A stretch of DNA of 40,045 nucleotides from UBA940 sp964464465 (GTDB lineage: Bacteria; Bacteroidota; Bacteroidia; Bacteroidales; Rikenellaceae), in assembly GCA_964464465.1 (NCBI GenBank), contig CAYXGF010000012.1, positions 1 through 40,045 of the forward strand, read 5' to 3'. The notes below the pieces were generated by a model, which was not told the origin of the DNA, did not search any database, and worked only from the letters and a program-made list of their open reading frames with translations. Position numbers and translations under genes: made by a program. Shown here piece by piece: positions 30,288 through 37,871 of this stretch; positions within the stretch are counted from its first letter, which is position 1; each line of letters opens with the position of its first letter.

Positions 30288-32810
30288 TTATCTTAGGCCG
30301 AGGCCGGACAATATGCGGTCTAACGTAGCTATGTCCGAAACCAGTACCTCGCGCGGTTTGCTTCCGTTGGCTGCACTTACTATGCCGACTTTTTCGAGTT
30401 GGTCCATAAGTCTGCCGGCACGGTTGTATCCCATGTCGAACCGGCGCTGTATGTTGGAGGTCGAGCCTTGCTGGTGCATGACCACGTATTCGGCGATTTC
30501 CACGAATCTGTCGTCGAGCCGCCCTACATCTGCCGACGAGGACTTGGACTCGCCGCCTTCCGGCTGGTATTCCGGAAGCAGATAGGCGCTGCCGTATCCC
30601 TGTTGCCGCGAGATGAAAGATACCATATCCTCGATTTCGGGGGTGTCGATGAATGCGCATTGTACGCGCAGGGTCTCGCCGCCGCCGTTGGTTAGAACGA
30701 GCATGTCGCCCTGCCCTATCAGCTGGTCGGCTCCGGTCTGGTCGAGGATGATGCGGGAGTTCATGACCGATGTCACACGGAATGCGATTCGAGCCGGACA
30801 ATTGGATTTGATAAGTCCGGTAATCACGTTTGCATCAGGTCGTTGTGTGGCGATAATCAGATGGATGCCGATTGCGCGTGCAAGCTGCGCCAAGCGTGCG
30901 ATAGGCAACTCGATTTCTTTGCCGGCAGTCATAATCAGGTCCGCGAACTCGTCTATCACGACAACGATATATGGTAGGTATCTGTGTCCTTTCAGCGGGT
31001 TCAGGCGCCGGTTGATGAATTTCTCGTTGTATTCCGATATCTTTCTGACTCCGGCGGCCTGTAAAAGTCCGTAACGGTCCTCCATCTCCTTGCACAGAGA
31101 CTGTATGGTGTAGACAACCTTCTGTGTGTCTGTGAGAATCGCATTGTCCTCGCTCTCCATCTTTGCCAGAAAGTGGTTTTCGAGTTTGGAATATATCGAC
31201 AGTTCGACTTTCTTCGGGTCCACCATGACGAATTTGAGTTCCGCCGGGTGTTTTTTGTAGAGCAGAGATGTGATTATGGCGTTAAGGCCGACGCTCTTAC
31301 CCATACCTGTTGCTCCGGCGACAATAAGATGCGGCATTTTCGCCAGGTCTATCACGACAGTTTCGTTCTGTATGTTCTTGCCGAGTGCAATAGGCAGTTC
31401 AGCCTTGCATTCCTGGAACTTCACGGACTTGATTGCCGAATACATGGACACGATTTCGCGGTTTATGTTCGGCACCTCGATTCCTACGGTTCCTTTGCCT
31501 GGCATCGGTGCGATGATTCTTATGCCGAGTGCTTTAAGACTCAGTGCAATATCCTGTTCAAGGCCCTTGATGCGCGATATTTTGATTCCTTTGGCCGGGA
31601 CAATCTCGTAAAGTGTGACAGTGGGGCCTATTGTCGCCTTGATGCTTTCGATTTTGATTCCGAAATTCTGCAAGGTCTCTACTATGCGGTTTTTGTTTGC
31701 TGTAATCTCTTCTCGCGTGACCTCCACATTGACACTGTGATTTTTAAGTATGCCCTCTATTTCGGGCCGGCGGTACGAGGACAGCTCTTTCAAAGGGTCG
31801 TACAGAGTGTCTAACCCTTCGTGCTCTATCTCATCGTCTTTTTGTGCGGCAACAAGAACCTGCATGTCATGCTCTTCACCGTCTGCCGCAACGATGCCTC
31901 CCGCTCCCAGAACAGTGCTTTCGCTATTGTCTGTGCTTGTGCTGTTTGTTGAATCTATCTCGATTGTGGTGAATGTATTGTCATCGCTTACTTCAACTTC
32001 CTGATTACTTACAGATACTGGCGTCGTATCTATGTACTCCTCTTTTGTGCGGGTGTCGGTAATCTCGAAATCGTCAGTATAGTATTCATCCGGCTCTTTT
32101 TCTGCCGGTAATGTATCTGCCGGTTGTTCGGGCCTGGGGGCTTCTTCGATATTGTTTTCGGTATCCTCCAAAATTTCGTCATCGGGTGTCTCTGTCATGA
32201 ATTTTCTGGCTGCTTCGCCGACTTTGATTCCGTTGTCTACAATGGTTTCGCCCACGTGGTTTACTACGGAGATAGTGCTGCGGTTGATGTATACGGCAAG
32301 CAGAATCCATCCGCATATCACGAAAATGGATAAACCGACAGGACCGACGGCCTCTCTGAGAAGCAGGGCTGTAAATATGCCTTTGGCGCCTCCGAGTCCC
32401 GAGCCGAATGCACCCCAGAGCGTGGAGAATACGAATCCGAGAGTTATCGAACCGAGGATGAGTCCGGTCATGGCTATCAGTAGTGTGCGAACCTTACGCA
32501 AAGGTTTGCCTTGCAGTGTTCTTATGCCTAATAATAAAAGTGTTATAGGAATGATGATTCCTGCGAGACCGAATCCGCGGCCGATAAGATATTCGCCTAT
32601 CAGTGCGCCGCTGTTGCCTGTGCCGTTGGCGATATTTCCGTTAAGAATATTTCCGTAAGTTATGGCGCTCTGGTCCGCCCGCCAGGTGAAGACATATGTG
32701 ATGCATGCGGCCGTAAGATACAATGCGGTGCTGATGATAATCAGACCGACAATCCAGCGTTGATTCTCCGTCAATGCGCGTCTCTTTTTTTTGCCTGCTT
32801 TTTCGGACAT
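30288..32810 (-). CDS. ftsK: DNA translocase FtsK
   Basis: FtsK pumps DNA at the division septum and activates XerCD at dif. The 840-residue protein has an N-terminal membrane domain of about four segments (19-42, 77-97, 107-131, 157-175) and an acidic linker at about 205-345. The alpha/beta motor follows with Walker A GATGMGKS at 499-506 and Walker B in YIVVVIDEFADLI near 620. A C-terminal gamma winged-helix lies at about 772-835 (STSNIQRRFDMGYNRAGRLMDQLE). The linker is short compared with E. coli (1329 residues in total). Confidence 0.97.
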   Translation of the reverse strand: MSEKAGKKKRRALTENQRWIVGLIIISTALYLTAACITYVFTWRADQSAITYGNILNGNIANGTGNSGALIGEYLIGRGFGLAGIIIPITLLLLGIRTLQGKPLRKVRTLLIAMTGLILGSITLGFVFSTLWGAFGSGLGGAKGIFTALLLREAVGPVGLSIFVICGWILLAVYINRSTISVVNHVGETIVDNGIKVGEAARKFMTETPDDEILEDTENNIEEAPRPEQPADTLPAEKEPDEYYTDDFEITDTRTKEEYIDTTPVSVSNQEVEVSDDNTFTTIEIDSTNSTSTDNSESTVLGAGGIVAADGEEHDMQVLVAAQKDDEIEHEGLDTLYDPLKELSSYRRPEIEGILKNHSVNVEVTREEITANKNRIVETLQNFGIKIESIKATIGPTVTLYEIVPAKGIKISRIKGLEQDIALSLKALGIRIIAPMPGKGTVGIEVPNINREIVSMYSAIKSVKFQECKAELPIALGKNIQNETVVIDLAKMPHLIVAGATGMGKSVGLNAIITSLLYKKHPAELKFVMVDPKKVELSIYSKLENHFLAKMESEDNAILTDTQKVVYTIQSLCKEMEDRYGLLQAAGVRKISEYNEKFINRRLNPLKGHRYLPYIVVVIDEFADLIMTAGKEIELPIARLAQLARAIGIHLIIATQRPDANVITGLIKSNCPARIAFRVTSVMNSRIILDQTGADQLIGQGDMLVLTNGGGETLRVQCAFIDTPEIEDMVSFISRQQGYGSAYLLPEYQPEGGESKSSSADVGRLDDRFVEIAEYVVMHQQGSTSNIQRRFDMGYNRAGRLMDQLEKVGIVSAANGSKPREVLVSDIATLDRILSGLGLR

Positions 32811-32839
32811 GTTCCGTAAAAAAAATAAATTTAAGCCTA

Positions 32840-32871
32840 CGAAGATAGGAATTTTAACGTTCTATTTCAAA
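32840..32871 (-). promoter_or_regulatory. Probable ftsK promoter
   Basis: On the minus strand TTTG (32868-32871) is followed after 20 bases by TATCTTCG (32840-32847), one base off the TAnnTTTG consensus. It lies 30 bases before the ftsK start and its -33 part sits in the last codons of murI. This suggests ftsK and the lolA-like gene form a unit of their own. Confidence 0.55.
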
Positions 32872-33644
32872 TTGCGGGCGACGATGCTCTTCTTTATTAT
32901 CCGTTGCAAGTATGCCTCGTCGCCGGCCGTGTAAAAATCATATGACGGGCTGTGCCGCATGTCGGCTTCCATTCCGTTTTCGGAAAGAAGGTATGCAACG
33001 CGCCTTGCTATTGCCGCTCCCGAATCTATGACGGATATTGCAGGGTTGTCAATCACCTCCTGTATCGTCTTTTTCAGAAACGGATAGTGTGTGCAGCCGA
33101 GTACGATTCGGTCCGCTCCGCTGTCTATAATCGGTTTAACGACACGACTTACCGTGTCGCGCGCCTGCGGAGTGTCTTCCAGGTCGTTTTCGACGATTTC
33201 CACGAATCCCTCCCCTACCGCGCTGATGATTCGGACGTTGTGCGCATATCGGGCCGATGTGTCGTGGAACAGTTTTCCCCTAAAAGATGCGGCCGTGGCC
33301 AGAATGCCGATTACTCCGCTGCGGGTTGAGAGCGCGGCCGGTTTGACGGCCGGCTCCATACCCACTATCGGAATATCTCCATGATGCCTGCGAAGCGAGT
33401 CCACGGCGGCTGCCGTTGCCGTATTGCATGCTATGACGATGAGTTTTGCCCCTTTGTCAAGCAGAAAGTCTACGGCTTGTGTGGCATATTGTCTTATGAC
33501 TTCTTCGCTTTTGTCTCCGTACGGGCAGTTTTTGCCGTCTCCGTAATATATGACGTCTTCGTGCGGCAGGAGTCGCAAGACTTCCCGCCACACGCTGAGT
33601 CCGCCGAGTCCGGAGTCGAATATGCCTATCGGAGCGTTGTTCAT
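32862..33644 (-). CDS. murI: Glutamate racemase
   Basis: MurI makes D-glutamate for peptidoglycan with two catalytic cysteines. I choose ATG 33644 (260 residues), which shares one base with the purL stop; a GTG one codon earlier is possible. Motifs are MNNAPIGIFDSGLGGLSV, VIACNTATAAAVD with Cys73, and VLGCTHYPFL with Cys184, plus the substrate loop YYGDGKNCPYGDKS near residues 33-46. It is the last gene of the parC-aroK-purL-murI run. Confidence 0.97.
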   Translation of the reverse strand: MNNAPIGIFDSGLGGLSVWREVLRLLPHEDVIYYGDGKNCPYGDKSEEVIRQYATQAVDFLLDKGAKLIVIACNTATAAAVDSLRRHHGDIPIVGMEPAVKPAALSTRSGVIGILATAASFRGKLFHDTSARYAHNVRIISAVGEGFVEIVENDLEDTPQARDTVSRVVKPIIDSGADRIVLGCTHYPFLKKTIQEVIDNPAISVIDSGAAIARRVAYLLSENGMEADMRHSPSYDFYTAGDEAYLQRIIKKSIVARNLK

Positions 33645-36600
33645 CACTTCTTGTTTCCTGCAATCCAGTTCTTAGCGTTTACGAAAGCCTCTATCCACGG
33701 AGTCAGACTGTCGTCCCGGTCTTCGGGATAATACGGCCAGTTCCATGGTTTTATCGCTCTTTCGATATGCGGCATTATGGCCAGATGTCTGCCGTCGGCG
33801 CTTGCGATTCCCGCCACTGCGTAGTCGCTACCGTTAGGATTGGCCGGATACTGCTCGTAATTGAATCTGAGGGCGATGTTGTAATGTTCCGGCTCGTAAG
33901 GCAGAGAGAACTTGCCCTCGCCGTGAGCAATCCATACGCCAAGGCTCGAACCGTCCAGGGACTCGAACATGACGGAATTTTTGCCGTTCACCGTTACGCC
34001 GACGAATGCCGATTCGAATTTATGCGAGTCGTTGTGCAGCATTCGTGGTTTCTTGTCGTCCTTCGGTGTAATCAGACCGAGCTCTATCATGAGCTGACAT
34101 CCGTTGCATACGCCCAGCGAAAGAGTGTCAGGACGTGCGTAGAAGTCGTCCAGTGCTTTCTTGGCCTTTTCGTTGTAGAGGAATGAACCGGCCCAGCCTT
34201 TGGCGGAACCGAGTACGTCCGAATTCGAAAAACCTCCCACGAAGACTATCATGTTTACGTCTTGCAGAGTCTCGCGGCCCGAGATAAGGTCGGTCATCTG
34301 CACGTCCTTGACATCCATTCCTGCAAGGTGCATGCACCAGGCCATTTCCCTGTCGCCGTTCACGCCCTTCTCACGGATTATGGCGGCCTTAATGCCTGAT
34401 TTCTCTTTTCTTGCGGGATTTATATCATACTGTGCGTAAGTTCCGGTGAACGCCTTAGGGAAAGAGTAGTTCAGCGGCTGAGACTTGTAATTGGCGAATC
34501 TTTCGGCTGCCTTGGCAGTGCCGCTCTGCTTGCGGTCGAGCAGGTACGAAGTCTTGAACCACAAATCGCGCAGTTCGTTTTGCAGCAGTTCGAATTCTGC
34601 ACCGCATCCGCTGACTGTAAATCTGCGATTGAGATTGACTTGTCCTATGATGTAGGAATCAACGCCTTGCGCCGACAGGATTTCTTTTATTTCCGAAGCG
34701 TTCTCGACTTGCAGCAGCAATGCCGGTTTCTCGCTGAACAGTATCTTGACTATATCCTTTTGTCCGAGGACATCGAGGTCGACGTCTATTCCTGTTGTAT
34801 TGTCGGCGAATGTCATTTCCAGCAGAGCGGTGATAAGTCCTCCGGCAGAGATGTCATGTCCGGCCAGTATTTTGCCGGCCTTGATTAACTGTTGTACGGC
34901 TTCGAAGGCACGGGCGAAATATGCAGGCTCCGCTACCGTTGGAATATGCTCGCCCACCTGTCCGAGACTCTGTGCGAAACTGCTTCCGCCCAATGCGAAG
35001 TCGCTGCGGCTCATATCTACGTAAAGTATTGAGCTTGATTTGTGTTTAAGGCTTGCCTTAACGCTCTGCTTTATGTCGGATACTTCGGCTGCCGAACTTA
35101 TTATGACGGTTCCGGGGGCATATACTTTCTCGCCGTTTTTGTATTTCTGGGTCATCGACAGGGAGTCTTTTCCTGTCGGTATGTTTATGCCGAGTGCGAT
35201 TGCGAAATCACTGGCTCCCTGTACTGCTTTGTACAGACGCGCGTCTTCACCCTCGTTTTTGCAAGACCACATCCAGTTGGCGCTGAGCGATACACCTTTC
35301 AGGGAGTAAGTCAGCGGTGCGAATACGATGTTTGTAAGCGATTCTGTTATGGCCAGAACGGAGCCGGCGGCAGGGTCTATCATGGCTGCAACCGGAGCGT
35401 GACCGATGGCGGTCGCTATACCGGCCTCGCCCTGATAGTCGAGAGCCACCACGGCGCAGTCGTTGAGTGGCAGCTGTATCTCGCCGGCCGTCTGCTGCAT
35501 TGCTATGCGTCCGGTAACGGAGCGGTCGACCTTGTTGGTCAGCCAGTCCTTGCAGGCCACGGCTTCGAGTTGCAGGGTGTTTTCTATGTATTCGATTATC
35601 CTGCCGCTGTCGTATGTGACATCTGTGTACCTGTCTTCGACGGTATTGTCGCGCATGACCGTTTTCGGAGCTTTGCCGAACATGTATTCGAGCTGCCAGT
35701 CGATTGGCTTCTCGGAGGTTTTGTTGTTCACGAACGTGAACTGCATGTCTCCGGTCGCTTCTCCGACTACATACATAGGAGCGCGCTCTCGGTCGGCGAT
35801 GCGTTTAAGATAGTCGATATGCTTTCCGTCTATAACCAGTCCCATGCGTTCCTGAGATTCGTTGCCTACAATCTCGCGGGCGGAAAGCGTGGGGTCGCCT
35901 ACGGGCAGATTCTCCATGTCGATGCGTCCTCCGGTGCTTTCCACAAGTTCGCTCAGACAGTTCAGATGACCTCCGGCGCCGTGGTCGTGAATCGATATTA
36001 TAGGATTGGAATCCGATTCGCTCACCGCACGTATCGCATTGTAGACGCGTTTCTGCATCTCAGGATTGGAACGCTGCACGGCGTTGAGTTCTATGTCGTT
36101 GGCGTATTCACCCGTAGCGACGCTCGAAACGGCTCCTCCGCCCATGCCGATGCGGTAGTTGTCGCCGCCGAGAAGCACGATTTTGTCTCCCTTCTCTGGC
36201 TCGTCCTTCATGCTGTCGGATTTCTTGCCGTATCCGACACCTCCGGCCATCATTATCACCTTGTCGTATCCGTATGTCTTGTCGTTCTCCTTGTGTTCGA
36301 ACGTGAACAGCGAACCGCAGATAAGAGGCTGACCGAACTTGTTGCCGAAGTCGCTGGCTCCGTTCGAGGCCTTGATAAGAATGTCCTCAGGTGTCTGATA
36401 GAGCCATGGCCTGGGTGCTACACCGTTTTCCCATTTGCGCTGGTCGTCCAGACGGGGGTATGATGTCATGTAGACGGCTGTTCCGGCTATCGGGAAAGCT
36501 CCCTTGCCGCCTGCGATTCTGTCGCGTATCTCGCCGCCGGTTCCGGTGGCCGCGCCGTTGAACGGTTCGACGGTTGTCGGGAAGTTGTGTGTCTCGGCTT

Positions 36601-37327
36601 TGAGCGATATTACGCTTTCGAACGGTTTTGTTTCGAATTCGTCCGGTTTGTCCTGTGTGGCCGGTGCGAACTGCTCTACCACGGGACCTTGCAGGAACGC
36701 ACAGTTGTCCTTGTAGGCGGATGTCACGCGGTTGGGATTGGCCGTAGTGGTTTTCTTTATGAGCTGGAAGAGCGACTGCTCTTTCACTTCCGAGTCGATG
36801 ACGAACTCGCCGTTGAATATCTTGTGGCGGCAATGCTCCGAGTTGACCTGCGAGAAACCGAACACCTCGCTGTCCGTGAGCGGACGGCCGAGTGTTGCTG
36901 CAACGCCTTTGAGATACTCCATCTCGCTATCGCTGAGAGCCAGACCTTCCTGCCGGTTGTACTCCTCGATATCCTCGATGTAGACAATCGCATCCGGTTT
37001 CTTGTCGATGGTGAAGATGTCCTGCCCTATCGCGGTGTATTTTCTGTTGAGCATCGGGTCGAACGGTGTCTGCGGCGTGTCGGGCGCAAACTCCTCGATT
37101 CGGTCGATGCCGCCGATACCCATGTTCTGGGTGATTTCCACCGCATTCGTGCTCCACGGAGTAATCATCTCCTTGCGCGGGCCGATGTATTTCCCCTCTA
37201 TCTGCGGTTCGTCCAGAAAGGTGGCCCCTGAAAAAAGCCATTCGAGTTTCGATAGATCCTCGGCACTGAGTTTTGCAGCAGCCGATACAGCAAAAATTTT
37301 CTTCTCTTTATCAAATAGTAAAATCAT
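33644..37327 (-). CDS. purL: Phosphoribosylformylglycinamidine synthase, single-chain form
   Basis: PurL catalyses step four of purine synthesis, converting FGAR to FGAM with glutamine and ATP. The 1227-residue protein is the large fused type. The N-terminal and linker region (1-220) ends in SEHCRHKIFNG. The synthetase domains contain KAETHNFPTTVEPFNGAATGTGGEIRD and GDNYRIGMGGGAVSS, then the AGHDISAGGLITALLEM stretch. The C-terminal glutaminase has Cys1074 in LGVCNGCQLMIELG and HGEG near the end. It overlaps murI by one base and follows aroK by 18 bases. Bacillus-type genomes have PurS/PurQ as separate genes. Confidence 0.97.
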   Translation of the reverse strand: MILLFDKEKKIFAVSAAAKLSAEDLSKLEWLFSGATFLDEPQIEGKYIGPRKEMITPWSTNAVEITQNMGIGGIDRIEEFAPDTPQTPFDPMLNRKYTAIGQDIFTIDKKPDAIVYIEDIEEYNRQEGLALSDSEMEYLKGVAATLGRPLTDSEVFGFSQVNSEHCRHKIFNGEFVIDSEVKEQSLFQLIKKTTTANPNRVTSAYKDNCAFLQGPVVEQFAPATQDKPDEFETKPFESVISLKAETHNFPTTVEPFNGAATGTGGEIRDRIAGGKGAFPIAGTAVYMTSYPRLDDQRKWENGVAPRPWLYQTPEDILIKASNGASDFGNKFGQPLICGSLFTFEHKENDKTYGYDKVIMMAGGVGYGKKSDSMKDEPEKGDKIVLLGGDNYRIGMGGGAVSSVATGEYANDIELNAVQRSNPEMQKRVYNAIRAVSESDSNPIISIHDHGAGGHLNCLSELVESTGGRIDMENLPVGDPTLSAREIVGNESQERMGLVIDGKHIDYLKRIADRERAPMYVVGEATGDMQFTFVNNKTSEKPIDWQLEYMFGKAPKTVMRDNTVEDRYTDVTYDSGRIIEYIENTLQLEAVACKDWLTNKVDRSVTGRIAMQQTAGEIQLPLNDCAVVALDYQGEAGIATAIGHAPVAAMIDPAAGSVLAITESLTNIVFAPLTYSLKGVSLSANWMWSCKNEGEDARLYKAVQGASDFAIALGINIPTGKDSLSMTQKYKNGEKVYAPGTVIISSAAEVSDIKQSVKASLKHKSSSILYVDMSRSDFALGGSSFAQSLGQVGEHIPTVAEPAYFARAFEAVQQLIKAGKILAGHDISAGGLITALLEMTFADNTTGIDVDLDVLGQKDIVKILFSEKPALLLQVENASEIKEILSAQGVDSYIIGQVNLNRRFTVSGCGAEFELLQNELRDLWFKTSYLLDRKQSGTAKAAERFANYKSQPLNYSFPKAFTGTYAQYDINPARKEKSGIKAAIIREKGVNGDREMAWCMHLAGMDVKDVQMTDLISGRETLQDVNMIVFVGGFSNSDVLGSAKGWAGSFLYNEKAKKALDDFYARPDTLSLGVCNGCQLMIELGLITPKDDKKPRMLHNDSHKFESAFVGVTVNGKNSVMFESLDGSSLGVWIAHGEGKFSLPYEPEHYNIALRFNYEQYPANPNGSDYAVAGIASADGRHLAIMPHIERAIKPWNWPYYPEDRDDSLTPWIEAFVNAKNWIAGNKK

Positions 37328-37345
37328 GTGGGAGAGTGTATTTAA

Positions 37346-37864
37346 TTATCTTTTTATTTCCTGAACTATGTAATCTATTACCGAATTGTCGCCGAGCGCG
37401 TCGCAGTCTATGATGACCGAACTGTCGTTGTAGTATTGTTCTCTCTGAGGCAGATTCTCCTTTATGAAACATAGCAGCTGCTCGTCGTTCATGCCGCGGA
37501 TTATGGGGCGTTTTTCCCGGCCTCTTGGCGAGAGGCGGCTGACAATCTTCTCGGGCGACATCTTCAAATATACGGTTTTGCCTATCCGTTTCATCGTCTG
37601 CATGTTGTCGCCGAAACACGGGGCGCCTCCGCCTGTGGCGACAATCGTGTCGGCGGACAGGTCTGCGAATTCGAGAAGCGTCTGCCGCTCCTCGGCCCTG
37701 AACCAGTCCTGCCCTTTGGCTGCGAAAATCTCCGATACGGACGTACCGTACCGCTGTTCGATTTGCCGGTCCATGTCTATGAAGTCGAAGCCGGTCCGGG
37801 CGGCTATTTTTCGGCCCAGACTGCTTTTCCCGCAACCCATATATCCGATAAGAAAGACAATCAT
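37346..37864 (-). CDS. aroK: Shikimate kinase
   Basis: Shikimate kinase phosphorylates shikimate in the aromatic amino acid pathway. The 172-residue protein starts at the ATG at 37864 (MIVFLIGYMGCGKSSLGRKIA); the open frame upstream overlaps parC and is discarded. Walker A GYMGCGKS is followed by DMDRQIEQRYGTSVSEIF and the substrate-binding ATGGGAPC motif near residue 79. It lies 7 bases after parC and 18 before purL. Confidence 0.95.
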   Translation of the reverse strand: MIVFLIGYMGCGKSSLGRKIAARTGFDFIDMDRQIEQRYGTSVSEIFAAKGQDWFRAEERQTLLEFADLSADTIVATGGGAPCFGDNMQTMKRIGKTVYLKMSPEKIVSRLSPRGREKRPIIRGMNDEQLLCFIKENLPQREQYYNDSSVIIDCDALGDNSVIDYIVQEIKR

Positions 37865-37871
37865 ACGCGTG

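Noticed and set aside
35042..36463. 473-codon forward open frame opposite purL
   Set aside because: It lies entirely antisense to the conserved purL gene, has a low-complexity Val/Arg/His-rich product with no family likeness, and has no promoter or spacing signal.
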